Part shown: positions 1 to 10,930 of the stretch, in pieces
Numbering within the stretch: the stretch's first letter is position 1
How the letters are laid out: every line of letters starts with the position of its first letter
From: Trichoplax sp. H2
Lineage: Eukaryota > Placozoa > Uniplacotomia > Trichoplacea
DNA length: 31,342 bases
Assembly: GCA_003344405.1 (NCBI GenBank)
Contig: NOWV01000376.1
Span: 1 to 31,342 of the forward strand
Direction of reading: 5' to 3'
Notes under the pieces: model-generated
Seen by the model: the letters and a program-made list of their open reading frames with translations, nothing else
Databases searched by the model: none
Told to the model about the DNA's origin: nothing
Made by a program: the position numbers and the translations under genes

Positions 1-167
1 TGTTATGATGGGCCAGTAAGCGTTCATACAGTACACACGCCTAAGCGTCAATGTTATACAGGTAGTGTTACATAATGACTCAGTTCCAGATTTCGGTTCG
101 GTTCGTGAGGATAGCAAGAAACAGCGCAGTGATAACACATTTTAGACTAGCGATTGTGAAATTTTTA
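1..167. other. Flanking sequence, no gene seen
   Basis: No reading frame, RNA gene or repeat could be supported here. The right edge holds the probable 3' end of the minus-strand MZT2 transcript. Confidence 0.5.
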
Positions 168-170
168 TTA
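164..170 (-). terminator. Poly(A) signal overlapping the MZT2 stop codon
   Basis: On the minus strand the stop codon reads TAATAAA, so the canonical AATAAA hexamer (169 to 164) starts inside the TAA stop (170 to 168). If used, the 3' UTR would be only about 10-30 nt. Confidence 0.5.
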
Positions 171-434
171 ACCAAGGCTAACATCAGTTTTTTTTAACTT
201 GCTTGCGACAATACTCTTTAAAACTTGCAATATTGCATTGGGTTGTACATTAGCACGAAGAAGATCTAAAATTGTCTTGAAAACGTCTTTATTAATCCAA
301 CAACCAGATAATCTGCAAAGAGTATAAAGTTCATTATCTATAGTATGTCCAGAGATTAAATTCCCATTTGCACTTGCAGACAGTGTGGCTTTACTAACGC
401 TGACTTCATTTACCAGGAAACTTTGATCTGACAT
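168..434 (-). CDS. MZT2: MOZART2 homologue (mitotic-spindle organizing protein 2)
   Basis: This single-exon frame encodes 88 residues. The middle matches my recollection of the conserved MOZART2 core: an ELY motif, then a small-residue turn, then DVFK, a leucine-rich LDLL stretch, NV.P.A, and QVLKSI (about residues 35-80). MOZART2 is a small, mostly helical subunit of the gamma-tubulin ring complex that helps recruit and activate it at centrosomes and spindle poles. Human MZT2 is longer because of a low-complexity C-terminal tail that is missing here; the core appears complete. The start is the first ATG of the open frame, and I saw no need for an upstream exon. The gene is divergent from TRMT44 with about 420 bp between the start codons, so they may share a promoter region. 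Family identity is from remembered sequence, not a search. Confidence 0.85.
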   Translation of the reverse strand: MSDQSFLVNEVSVSKATLSASANGNLISGHTIDNELYTLCRLSGCWINKDVFKTILDLLRANVQPNAILQVLKSIVASKLKKTDVSLG

Positions 435-524
435 GCTAGAATCCTTAGTCTTTCCTTTATAAATGTTTAATAAATTTTCAACTGGTTTGCAATAGCTGGT
501 CGGATCTATCTATGGCTTTCCGTT

Positions 525-541
525 TAATAATAATAATAATT
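525..541. repeat. (TAA)n simple repeat
   Basis: A short run of TAA trinucleotides lies at the left edge of the pentamer array in the MZT2/TRMT44 intergenic region. Confidence 0.8.
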
Positions 542-790
542 ATACAGTACTGTACACTGTACTGTACTGTGCGGTAAGTCAGAAGTACAGTACTGTACAT
601 TACGGTAAGGATGATTACTGGACTGTGTAGTACAGTACTATGTTGTGTATTACTATCTACTGTAGTGTTAATTAATACCAACAACGGTATTGAAAGTTCT
701 TCCTACTCAATGTACTGTAATCCAAGAGTGATCATTACAGTAAATTTGCTGCAACGTACTGTACGTACAGTACTGTACAGTACAGTAATT
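541..790. repeat. Switching pentamer array (TACAG/TACTG), MZT2-TRMT44 intergenic
   Basis: The stretch is rich in GTACTGTAC and GTACAGTAC words. They are pieces of a 5-bp repeat, TACAG, that flips to its reverse complement (CTGTA, seen as TACTG) every few units, so many segments are perfect palindromes. The densest parts are about 543-600, 630-640 and 755-787, with degenerate sequence between. It fills most of the space between two divergent start codons (434 and 856), so it lies in or next to the promoter region of both genes. Whether it is functional or only a tolerated satellite cannot be told from sequence. Confidence 0.8.
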
Positions 791-855
791 CGTAAGCACT
801 GACAGAATGGGTCGACTGTACTGGAAGAGAACGGAGTAGTCCATTCTGACTGGAT

Positions 856-3800
856 ATGGACTTCTTCGAAGATTGCGTATTTGAACAAAATGCAGAGACA
901 GATAATGTGACCGATTTTGTCCATGCTACTTCGATATGGATTAATCAGCCACATGTCGTAGACAAACGGCTTAACTGTGCTATCATCGAAAAGACATTAA
1001 GTTACAATGAATGCATCGAATATATGCGGCATTTGTGTAAGGATAAAAAATTGAATCCAGATTGGCAAAGATATATCTCGACCTTGCAAGATGGTACTCA
1101 TGTTAACCGTGACGTAGAATTACAGATCTTCATCAGGAAATTGATTCCAAAAAGAACTGACATTTTTTCATCTACTTCTGAAATGGTAATCCTAGGTCAG
1201 TCTTATATTCGTAATATATACACTTCTTATTATGGATGCGAGTGCATGCTATGCTTAGCGTACGTATAAGTACAGTATATGTGCACTCCTATACATCGAT
1301 GCAAACGGACAGTGTACTGTATTATAGGAATAAAAATCATACCAGTACCTAAAGTAAATTTAAAACAACCTCGAAAAAGGAAATGTAGTGCTACAATACT
1401 CATAGTTTTAGTAGTGATTACGTTGAATATTACCAACACGACGAATGAACATTTGTTCATATTGGGTATAGGATCAAAATTATTATTATGGAATTTACAG
1501 TGCATGATCTGAAGCTTTCTCGAGATGTGTACGAATTAATGACTCCACATGTTATGATTTCATAGCCCTGTATTCTTGCCTAGCTTACATTATAACATTT
1601 CTCGTTATAGTGCATAAAATGCTCGTGATATTAACCCTGCTAGCAAACTGTGTTTTTGATATTTATTTTTATTATGCGTAGTAATGTTGGATTATGCAGC
1701 CTACAGTGTGCTGAGATTTTGTTCGATACTTAAATACAGGATTTCGTCTACTTTATCTAATAGGTGTAGATGGTGATAATGCTTACGCAAGCTTCATCGT
1801 ATTGCCATCTGAAAATAGCTGTGCGTCCTCTTATAATTATCAAGTCTCCTTCCGATCTGATTTAAACAAGTGTAGGTACGACTCTAGCAATACTGTAATT
1901 ATAATATAATTATAGTTTATTAATGGAAAGTTACGTATCATATATATATGTATACTCGTATCAACGATACTATAGCAACGTAGAAAGCGTAATACGCGTA
2001 CATACGACTTGCCAAGAAAATCTTTTCAACTGCTAGAGGTTCCGTTACAAATGATCTATAACTGCAATTGATCAATGTATAGGATACAACTTAGATTGAC
2101 ATCTTGTCCGAATCAACAACGTTCCCTCCACTATTTGTCTAAAAAGCCGAGGCAAACAACTGAGTGGCTGAAGAGTCATTTAATGCCTAAACTAATTGCT
2201 TGGACGGAGCAACAAAGTATTTCGCGTTTAAGCAATAAAACACAGTTTCCTGTAACTACTTCGATATCCCTGGTAGAAAAAGAAGATTATGCGACGCTCT
2301 ATCAAGACCTGAAACTGAAGTATGGGAAAAAGTGGATTCAAGTATGCGCTATCGGGGCTTTTTTAGCCAGAATGATATCAAAAGCCTGTATTCCGTACAA
2401 AATTTGTTCTACAAATTATCGTTATATCACTGATTACGCAAACCATCACTTTCTGACTAAATTTAAAAACGTATAGATATGGCCGGAGAAAACGGATCCG
2501 TTTAAATTTGTGTATGAAGATGTCTCTATTGCGACATACATCTTGGTTTGTGAAACATGAAACGATATTAGGGTGTATGATAAAAATATTTTTAAGTCAC
2601 TCTGATCGACCGATTTCTCCTTACATACTAGCTACTATGGAAAGCAGAAAGAGAAGAAAAAGGAACAAATGAGTTACAATCCTTTGTTGACCTAGGGTGT
2701 GGTAACGGACTATTGGTTCATATACTGCGATCGGAAGGGGTAAAGTCCTGGCAGATACGGTCGCTATACTTCAGGACGACTTAAATTAATTATAGTGAAC
2801 ATCTTTTTAGCATCCTGGGAAAGGAATTGATATTAGACGAAGGAAAATATGGGATTTTTATGGTAGTGATACAGTACTGGAGGTATATGACCATGCGGTT
2901 ATGATTACTTATTGATGTATTTGATTAGTTTGTTATTTGGGTAAGAGAGGATATGCTACTTTCTAAGGTTAAGGCATTTGTTCCCTCAAATGAGAGTATT
3001 TTCTCAGAAACTGATTGGATAATCGGTAACCACTGTGATGAGCTTACTCCGTGGATACCAGTGATTGCTGCAAGGTACAGTAAAAACACGTATTTACTCC
3101 CACTAGAATTAAAGAACATACTCTGACGTTACATTCATTGCTATTTGTTTAACTTGTAGATCTTCCTACAATTGCCATTACTTTGTTCTTCCGTGTTGTC
3201 CATATGACTTTAATGGAAAGGTTTCAGTTAAACTATCAACGTATTAATTCTAAAGATATATAATATGGACGTGATGATAATGTATAATACATACTTCTTT
3301 TCCAAAGCAACAGACACACAATATCACTACAATACGCAGTCATTTATGTAACGCAATATCACCTTTCAGGGACTTTATTTCTAATTTTTCTTTACTATTA
3401 GTTTTCAAGGCGGCATGCTAAAGAAAGTCAATATAGAGCTTATCTTAACTACATTTACAACATAGGAAAAACGTGTGGATTTGATGTAGAAGAAGATCGA
3501 CTTCGATTACCTTCGACTAAAAGAGTAAGTGTTACACTATGAATGATGAATAGTCAGTCATTGCTATCCTAAGAGATATGAGATCAAACGTTATTTTTAC
3601 AACCAATACGAAGAGTGTTTGCTTCCAGCAATATGTCGTTTACGCTAGATTTGCCATATTGGTCGCAAAAGGACGTATGAATCTTCAGAAAGCGCAACTC
3701 AAAACCGAATGATTTCTGAAATGTTGTCTAAGGTTCCTTCCACCTCTTCTAATAGAGTTTCTCTAGAACGAAAGCATATTAATAGTAGCGACGATAAAAT

Positions 3801-4740
3801 GAACGCTGATCAAGAAAAAATCGTGATCAAACCCGCTGAAAATGATGCTGAGCATCAGCAATGGTCACGAAATTTTAAACCAAGAGAACCTATAGAACTA
3901 ACTAGTAATTGCAAACAGTTAAGCAGAAGTTTTAAGGATGAATTTGCATTTGCTGTAGCTAGCAGGTTGCTGGAATTACCATCAAAACGGGTATTAAAAC
4001 CGATGACCGATGATCAAGAAAACGACGATGATAGTGATCGTGTCTGGAATAAAGGCGGTAAGTTATACCTTCAATTCAATTCCAAAAGAATAGCATAATT
4101 TTATACTGATGAACTTATTTCTTTTGCATGATATTAAAGGCGAGTTAACTTTAGATGCTGTAGCCTCATTATTTGAAAAACCCACTATGCAGCAACTTAA
4201 GAAAGAATGTGGTGGTATAAAGACTTTATTGAAGTTATTTCATCAAGTTTTCATTGGTAAAGTGATGAAATCTAGCTTACCGTATTAAAATTCTATGCAT
4301 TATATTAGCTATTCAACCCTAGCTAGCAGTCAGCTGAATATTACAGTATTCTGTAATATTATGTGCTCACAGTTTAACAGTAATAGGTCGTGCCCGGTAG
4401 ATCGGATGACCTTGAGTTTTCTAAAAGTACTTCTCAAAGTAGTCAGCTTATTGCATGTATTGGATAAGCAGGTAAAGCTAATTTTATTCCTTCATATTAT
4501 TATTTTATATTGCCTCAAGTTTCTGGTAATAAAGTAAAAATCAGAGACTGGTCATCGAGCGAAATTAGTGATCACTGTTGTTATAGTAAGTGTAAATCCG
4601 AGAAGGAAAAGCTGTATAAAACTAAACTATGTTGGTTCTATACTCATCACCCTGATGGTTGTCCCCTTATTGCCAGTACATGTTCATATGCACATGGTGA
4701 AAGCGAACTAAAGGAAAGACCAAACTTTAATTCTTCTTAA
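856..4740 (+). CDS. TRMT44: TRMT44 homologue, tRNA (uridine-44-2'-O-)-methyltransferase, 12 exons
   Basis: Exons, all in consistent phase: 856-1195, 1764-1875, 2083-2341, 2477-2545, 2632-2739, 2811-2882, 2968-3074, 3160-3220, 3402-3524, 3649-4057, 4140-4256, 4520-4740. They give about 665 residues. Family members use S-adenosylmethionine to 2'-O-methylate U44 in the variable loop of tRNA-Ser. Visible motifs: WPEKTDP at the start of exon 4, SAM-binding motif I VDLGCGNG (about 279-286), GIDIRRRKIWD in exon 6, GNH.DELTPWIP (about 340-351), LPCCPYDF (about 366-373), TCGF.VEED and PSTKR in exon 9. The C-terminus carries IRDW and a CCCH zinc finger C630-x9-C640-x6-C647-x3-H651, as I recall for animal TRMT44. 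Exons 1 and 2 are the least certain because the N-terminus is poorly conserved; a further small exon between 1196 and 1763 is possible. The start is the first ATG of the frame. Introns are 71 to 568 bp. Confidence 0.9.
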
Positions 4741-5165
4741 TGCAAAACATACGTACGTCAAGGATAAAATATTGGGACATTTACTATAAGTTGTGGCTAT
4801 TAAGATTTTTGTAATTGTCTCATCACTCACATTACTTTATAAAGCACTGTCTGCGTACTAGAGTACCGTGATACAATGGAAGTTTTCTGTAACCCATAAT
4901 TATACTATTAAAATTTTGTTTTCGATGAAATGCTGTAGTGAAAATTGATTTATTTAAATCAATTCCTCATTTGAATTGCCGATTAGATTCTTTACCATAC
5001 ATTGCGGTATTTACTATTGTACCATAGAGGTTTATTCACCTCTGTGTTTCGTACAATAAGTTTCTCTTTCGCTATCTCTATGATTTCGTACGATTTGTAA
5101 CTTATTAGCTGTCATAGAGAAAAGCTATTCTTGAGTTTTTGATATTGTAACCAACTGTAAGTTTT
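4741..5165. other. 3' flank of TRMT44, no gene seen
   Basis: AT-rich sequence after the TRMT44 stop codon, expected to include its 3' UTR. I found no coding frame and no clear AATAAA that I would commit to. Confidence 0.5.
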
Positions 5166-5673
5166 ATAACGAAGACCTTAAACAGGCTAAAAAATCAAAA
5201 CCGATCCGAAGTTTGTCTAGACATACTGTACTGTACTGCTGTAGTGTACAGTAAAGCTGATGTTAATAGAAATAGCTATTTACTAGTAATGCATACAGTA
5301 CAGTAGCCTGAATTCGGCGGGTTTTTGAACTTATAGTACTGTACAGTACTGTACGTACATTACAGTACAGTGTGTACAGTATGTAATAGGTGTTCAGGAG
5401 ACTCTAAGGACACCACAAAACAGCAATACTGTACTGTACTTTTTAGATAGTCGTTACGCAGATTTTCCCGAAGCAAGTTCACTTGTCAGCAAAGCGACGG
5501 GAGTTTGCACTAGTATTAATAAATCATGCGACTGCTTAATAATTGTAAAATCGTTTGCATGCAGGCCTCTAGACTGTGTCACTATCACTACCTGGATAAC
5601 GCGAAAGGAACTCTTAAGATCGTTTACCGAATTTCAATACACCTTAAGCCTTTTTTGATGAATTGCATGGCAT
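5166..5673. repeat. Direct duplication, copy 1 (left of the gap)
   Basis: This 508-bp block repeats as 5694-6350. The copies begin with the same bases and end with the same bases, and copy 1 ends exactly where the run of N begins while copy 2 begins exactly where it stops. They are nearly identical outside three indel or replacement zones. That pattern fits two unmerged haplotype contig ends better than a real tandem duplication. Confidence 0.9.
5223..5440. repeat. Switching pentamer array, copy 1
   Basis: Several clusters of TACAG/TACTG units (about 5225-5252, 5293-5306, 5335-5382, 5427-5440) are separated by unique sequence. The corresponding array in copy 2 differs in unit number and order around 5335-5370. 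Confidence 0.75.
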
Positions 5674-5693
5674 NNNNNNNNNNNNNNNNNNNN
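5674..5693. other. Assembly gap of 20 N
   Basis: Twenty undetermined bases lie exactly between the two copies of the duplicated block. Confidence 1.
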
Positions 5694-6350
5694 ATAACGA
5701 AGACCTTAAACAGGCTAAAAAATCAAAACCGATCCGAAGTTTGTCTAGACATACTGTACTGTACTGCTGTAGTGTACAGTAAAGCTGATGTTAATAGAAA
5801 TAGCTATTTACTAGTAATGCATACAGTACAGTAGCCTGAATTCGGCGGGTTTTTGAACTTACAGTACTGTACTGTACGTACAGTACAGTACAGTGTGTAC
5901 AGTATGTAATAGTCGTTCAGGAGACTCTAAGGACACCACAAAACAGCAATACTGTACTGTACTTTTTAGATAGATATTAGTACCATCTACTACTATTTAA
6001 TGAAAAATAAAGACCTTATATTAATTAATTAAATAGTTATTAAAGGAAAAGGACATTTTAACGGAAAAAGGTTTCTCCTCGTTACGCAGATTTTCCCGAA
6101 GCAAGTTCACTTGCGGTTTGCTCCACTGTACCTTAATATTCAAGCTCGAATAATCAATATCAGCTTGCTTCTTACAGTCAATTATACTAGTATTAATAAA
6201 TCATGCGACTGCTTAATAATTGTAAAATCGTTTGCATGCAGGCCTCTAGACTGTGTCACTATCACTACCTGGATAACGCGAAAGGAACTCTTAAGATCGT
6301 TTACCGAATTTCAATGCACCTTAAGCCTTTTTTGATGAATTGCATGGCAT
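5694..6350. repeat. Direct duplication, copy 2 (right of the gap)
   Basis: This 657-bp copy of 5166-5673 is longer for two reasons: a 105-bp segment at 5974-6078 is absent from copy 1, and a 72-bp segment at 6114-6185 takes the place of a 23-bp segment (5486-5508) in copy 1. Sequence continuing to the right (6351 onward) is unique. Confidence 0.9.
5754..5968. repeat. Switching pentamer array, copy 2
   Basis: The counterpart of the array at 5223-5440. It holds TACTG and TACAG runs at about 5754-5780, 5821-5833, 5861-5905 and 5950-5963. Its central run is differently arranged from that in copy 1. Confidence 0.75.
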
Positions 6351-6505
6351 AATCAAATTGATGTCGAGACATAAATCAGCGAATTGACTATTAAATTAGC
6401 AATCAGTGATACGCTTATGATTTACAGTATCTTGAGGTTGATGAACAGCATCTTTCATTTAGCTTTCGTACTTGATTTCGTTGAAGCAAGAATACCAGTA
6501 TTACC

Positions 6506-8829
6506 ATGTGTTTAATGTTGTTATTCTCCGCTAAAATGATAACCCTGGCAATATTCTTCGTAGCCATGCCTCTATGTGTTACATTTATCGGATCTGTGGT
6601 CACCATCAAATTTGCTATACTAACGTCAATGTTTATATGCGTAATGGATGCACTTCATCTGTGGTTCGTAAGGAAATTGCTATTTACGATAGTCGATATT
6701 CTACGAGAAATAAAATTATTAATTTAATAACATTGTTATCTAATAATTAATATTTAAACGTCTTGTAGCAATTGCGCGGTGCTATTCCTCCCGGTACTAG
6801 TATTACTGTTAATCGTACCGGTAAACGTCATTCCAACATTCGCGATGTCATTGTATAGTTTTTTCCTTGGCCTCTCTGGACTGTTAACTGCTTTCCTAGA
6901 GCCTTACGCTATTACGAGTCTAAGTATGCTTTACAGCCAAAAGCTAGTTGATGAATCGTTGCAATGGCCAACCTTTAATAAGGTTAGTGTTTCGCCACCT
7001 TTTTGAACCCACCAAAATCTACAGGATCAGGAGCTACACTTATTATTCGTAACAATGTAGCAGACATTTTCTTAGTCGAGTTGAAATCTAAAATCATCAT
7101 TAATTACAATCAGTCCGTTTATTAGTGTAACATGAAAGTTAGGTGGATTAACTTTAAAAACAATGTACGAATATATCCAGTCTCATACTTTGATATCAGT
7201 ACATGTAAGAATATTTCAGGATCATGTAGCCTTCAAGATTGCCCTTTAAGTATTTACAGTAACTCCTTAAAATTTTATTACGTGGTTATTGGTGTGGTTG
7301 ACTTCTAGAATTGTCCATGTTGATACTCACAACAACTTTCATACATACGTACATATTCTAGTATCATCAATTAAAAATAAATGAGTTATAATGATTTTAA
7401 TGTTTATAACTTTTCAAGGGGATCATCTTGGCCATTACTGTAACGTGCTATACAGCTTCGGTTAAGTTGGGCTTCCTTCTATTGTTTCAGGGCGAAGCTA
7501 TGCTATACTGGTATCTAAAGCTAATGTGATTGCTGCTGTAATTACGCTAATCGTCAATAAGGCTACATTTTTCTTAAAATTTATTTATATCAATACTGCT
7601 ATGAAACGAAGAGTGAATATTCACGAAGTTATGTTTTGATTTCTGATGCTATTATTGATATATTGGTGAAACAGGCCAATATTATGTATTGTGGTTCTGG
7701 CTATCCTTATCGGCACAGCTTCTATCATTAAAGATGAAGGTAACTACACCCATGACCAACCTCTAGTATGTATATATTTGTTGAGACACAATTTGGCACT
7801 GGAATCAAATTTTGGGGGAATTTGTCCAATTTTCTTACAGGAAAAGGCTAAATATCGTAATATTATGAAACAAAAGTTTTGTAAGGGTTACAAGAATCTA
7901 ATTTAACGATGATAAGTGCTTATATTAGCAATACTAACTTCTTCAGGCATCATTTCGGATGCTGCTGTTATTACTGTGGGAATGTTTTGGTTTATCAGTA
8001 CGCTGTCAACTGAAAATTCAATTAAAACGCAGTTCCAAATTACAGATCAAAGGCATTTAATGTAATATTAATTTCTTAGCCCGAATAACTAGAACCTATA
8101 ATTGCATACGCAATTGTACTAACAAATTCTATTGATAAATACGTAGATCCATTGACGACGCAGGAACAAGTATCCTTGCTTATTTTTGGATTTTTACTAA
8201 TTCGGTTATATGTACGCAACTTCAAACACTTTTAATCCATAACAGATATTGCCTTCCTTCGATGAATCCTTTGCGTTACTAAGTTTTAACTTTATCTTAC
8301 AGCATTTGCGGATTTCGGCAAGCTCTTATTGGGTTACTATTTATCGGGAATGTTTTTGTTACAAGTTTTCATTCGAATAAGCTCCTTTCTTTATATGCTA
8401 AGCATTATTATGCAATATGTGCAGGTGAATGTATAGTTCACTTTGCACACTACACTATATAAAATCTACTTTGCATGTACTGTGATACTTTATGATTTGT
8501 ATTTTCGCGTATATGATACAGTATAGTATATGTAACTTAGTCGCTCCTTATAGCTTACGTTAACGCTTATACGAATATTCTTTTGTTAACAGGAAAGTCC
8601 CATGGTGACAGTAGATAAGAAGTTGTCATCATTTCCGAACATTTTACAGATTCTTATCACAATTTTTGCCTATACCGAGCTTCTGCTCACTGTTGCGGTT
8701 AATATACGAAGTGATATAAATATTCCAGCGTGGCAGTTACGATTCTTTATTTCCAATCGTAGCATTAAGGTAACTCAGGCTCTCTCGCTAGCTATTATTT
8801 ATTTGTGGAGAATGGCAAATGTTGACTAA
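6506..8829 (+). CDS. Unidentified multi-pass membrane protein, about 9 exons
   Basis: A phase-consistent chain can be built: 6506-6630, 6769-6982, 7025-7048, 7419-7510, 7675-7739, 7947-7997, 8093-8211, 8323-8424, 8593-8829, about 342 residues. Nearly every exon encodes strongly hydrophobic segments, so around eight to ten membrane passes are expected. Local motifs include FLEPYAI and KLVDES in exon 2, IISDAAVITVG in exon 6 and DPLTTQEQ in exon 7. I do not recognise the family. Weak points: the start (more exons may lie upstream, and a second open frame overlaps at 6430-6505), the 24-nt third exon, the acceptor of exon 8 (AG at 8322 keeps the frame, but the better-looking AG at 8302 does not), and the 3' end, because a GTAACT donor at 8770 could lead to another exon. 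An AATAAA at 8976-8981 suits a transcript end. The gene is probably real; the exact model is not secure. Confidence 0.5.
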
Positions 8830-9782
8830 TTAATTATAATTATTGATGTAAATATATATAGAGGTCATACCGCTGATGACATGATACCATTGTATATTTG
8901 ATAATGTTAAAATGACTGAATCAATAGCGTTAGCTATATTTTTAGATTAATATTAATTCAATGTGTCCTAAGGCGAATAAAATTGGAATAGGACTTTTAT
9001 GGGTATAAAGCATGATGCAATTAGATAGCCTCATTTGATGATATTCGCTGTATGTGTTTATGACCTAGAAAATATATCTCTTAGAAAGTAAGTAGGTTTA
9101 TTTCTTTGCAATCATAAATGAAAAATTTCAAGTGGTTGAATGAAGAACTTCATTTACTTTTTACTCGATAATCATCTTATCTCGGGTGCAATGACTGTCG
9201 ACGTATATTTTGTTGCATACTAGTAATACCGATATTCATAAGGTCTATTACAGAATCCGATAGATATTGCAACACTAATCAATAGTGGATACCGGTAAAA
9301 ATTTTACCCAAACCTTAAATTCCGCAATATGATTGTGTATATATTGCAGCTATAATGACAACATCATCGACTGCCCGTGTGTAAGCGTACATCCGTATTA
9401 CTTACGAAAAGCGATCATATATTTATGCGTATGTGGAAAGCTAAGGAACAAATGGTTAACAGCCAGATTTTTGCAATAAGCCTTGTTAAGAGATAGTATT
9501 GTCATAAAATAATGTTCATATACTCATTTAGCATTTTAATGTAAAGATGTTGAAACTTTATTGTAAGAATTCTCAAGTAGTGTCTCTTACCAATAATGGA
9601 AATATGAACTTAAGGAAATAACGACAATTATATGCATTCTTGCTTAATCATAAAACGAAATTCGCGATACTATGATTGGTTTTCGGAATAAACGGACAGG
9701 TTAAAGTGTCCTAATACATACAATCTAAATATTTGCAATTATGAGAATACTGTTGAAAATTTGGCTTTGCTTCGTAACTGAT
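8830..9782. other. Intergenic, no gene seen
   Basis: AT-rich sequence without an open frame of note. It includes the probable 3' UTR of the membrane-protein gene. Confidence 0.5.
8976..8981 (+). terminator. Candidate poly(A) signal for the membrane-protein gene
   Basis: A canonical AATAAA lies about 150 bp after the proposed stop codon and is followed by AT-rich sequence. Placement only; no transcript evidence. Confidence 0.35.
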
Positions 9783-10011
9783 ATGCCATAGCTTGCAAAA
9801 GTTCTCGTAATAGTATGTAGTCTAAGTTATAGAGATAGAAATTAAGGTACAGTGTGAGAGCTAGCGTAGATCAGCGTGCAAGCTGTCGTGAATTAGCGTG
9901 TGGAATACTAAGGCACTAATAATTCTATGGTAGAAAATGCCGGAATTTACATTTATTGAATTAGAGAACAGGATTGTAGGATTATATATAACATATTCCA
10001 TAACAGGTTAG
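9783..10011 (-). repeat. LTR-like dispersed repeat, copy A (uninterrupted)
   Basis: This segment is diverged but clearly homologous to 10931-11131 plus 11508-11560. The best matching cores are GTAGATCAGCGTG..AGCTGTCGTGA (about 9870-9893) and the 48-bp right end (9964-10011), which matches 11511-11560 at roughly four of five positions. Read on the minus strand, its counterpart in copy B has a TATA-like motif followed by AATAAA, so an old LTR is a reasonable guess. No coding sequence is present. Confidence 0.6.
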
Positions 10012-10930
10012 TTCGAAAAGAGATACGCTTATCGTTATTCCAAAATAGTATAATGCATGCAATTTAAATTTTATATTGTTGTGATTACCGAATGACTATC
10101 TGAAAAATAAATCAGAATCTAGCCGTAGAAATTATTTTAAATCTAAAAAAATTCAACTTTTGATGTATTCTGATTTACTTCAACGGATTGCTATTAATCT
10201 TTATATACGTTCACACGTAATAATTATTAATTTAAGTACTATAAGAATACCGTATAAAAGCACGTACATCAAATGGATATTGGTACCTTCATCTTAATAT
10301 TTTGAGATCAGTAAGACATATGAAATAGACTAAATTGACCAGCAATGATATCTTGTAACAGGTATTTTTATTATTAAAATTGTAAGTGCAATAAAAGTAT
10401 CTCATAAACATAATTATCCTAGTTCAGGAGGAATTTTAGAAAAGGCTTTATTACAAAGTTTAAGAATAATAGAGTAATAATTGATAAGATAAGAACCAAT
10501 TCTAAAGTATTCTGAGCTCAAAGTGAAGTATACAATTTGCTTTATTTATTTATGGCAAAACTTTGTTGCTTGAATCAGAATTGAGTCATCAAACAGAAGA
10601 TTTCTACATGTTTTATAGTACGACTCAATCTGCTTAAAATATTACTAGTACAAACTCCCGTCACTTAGCTGACGGTTTACGATAATGTGCTCATTTAGCA
10701 GATAGTATTACCATTTGATAGACCTGTCTGAGGTTCAGTAACTTTATACCGAGTCATATAAATCTTATACCACCAGTAATTAACTGACAAATATCAGTAA
10801 TCAACAGTTTTTAATACCGTAATTAACGTCCTCTAATATTAGAATCGCAACAATATCTAATATCTATTCTTTAAATCTAACTATATTGTGATGGAGGGTT
10901 CGAAGAGTCGGATAATGTGGTTTTAGTTGT
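10012..10930. other. Between repeat copies, no gene seen
   Basis: About 0.9 kb between LTR-like copies A and B. If A and B were paired LTRs of a minus-strand element, this would be what remains of its interior, but I see no pol or gag motif. Positions 10643-10675 match, in inverted orientation, the 23-bp filler in copy 1 of the duplication. Confidence 0.4.

Noticed and set aside
478-954. Open frames through the pentamer array near MZT2 and TRMT44
   Set aside because: Their translations are low-complexity (TVLYSTV-type strings) created by the repeat.
1279-1512. Possible extra TRMT44 exon between 1196 and 1763
   Set aside because: The frame has plausible stretches, but exon 1 (ending 1195) and exon 2 (starting 1764) already join in phase, so I left it out. 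It stays possible because this region of the family is poorly conserved.
7490-7630. An open frame reading RSYAILVSKANV in the membrane-protein gene
   Set aside because: It cannot be joined in phase to the neighbouring exons, whereas the frame ending at 7510 joins cleanly on both sides.
6506-8829. Possible RFT1 (lipid-linked oligosaccharide translocator) identity
   Set aside because: One stretch in exon 2 (VP.NV.P..A and FLEPY, then KL..ES) resembles an RFT1 segment, but the basic AFRR motif and the central conserved region are missing and other similarities fall in the wrong order.
6506-8829. N-terminal membrane part of an animal chitin synthase
   Set aside because: The hydrophobic pattern is loosely similar, but no catalytic glycosyltransferase motif follows downstream.
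10895-10915. GGTTCGAAGAGTC, resembling a tRNA T-loop
   Set aside because: No matching acceptor, D or anticodon arms in the surrounding 90 bases.
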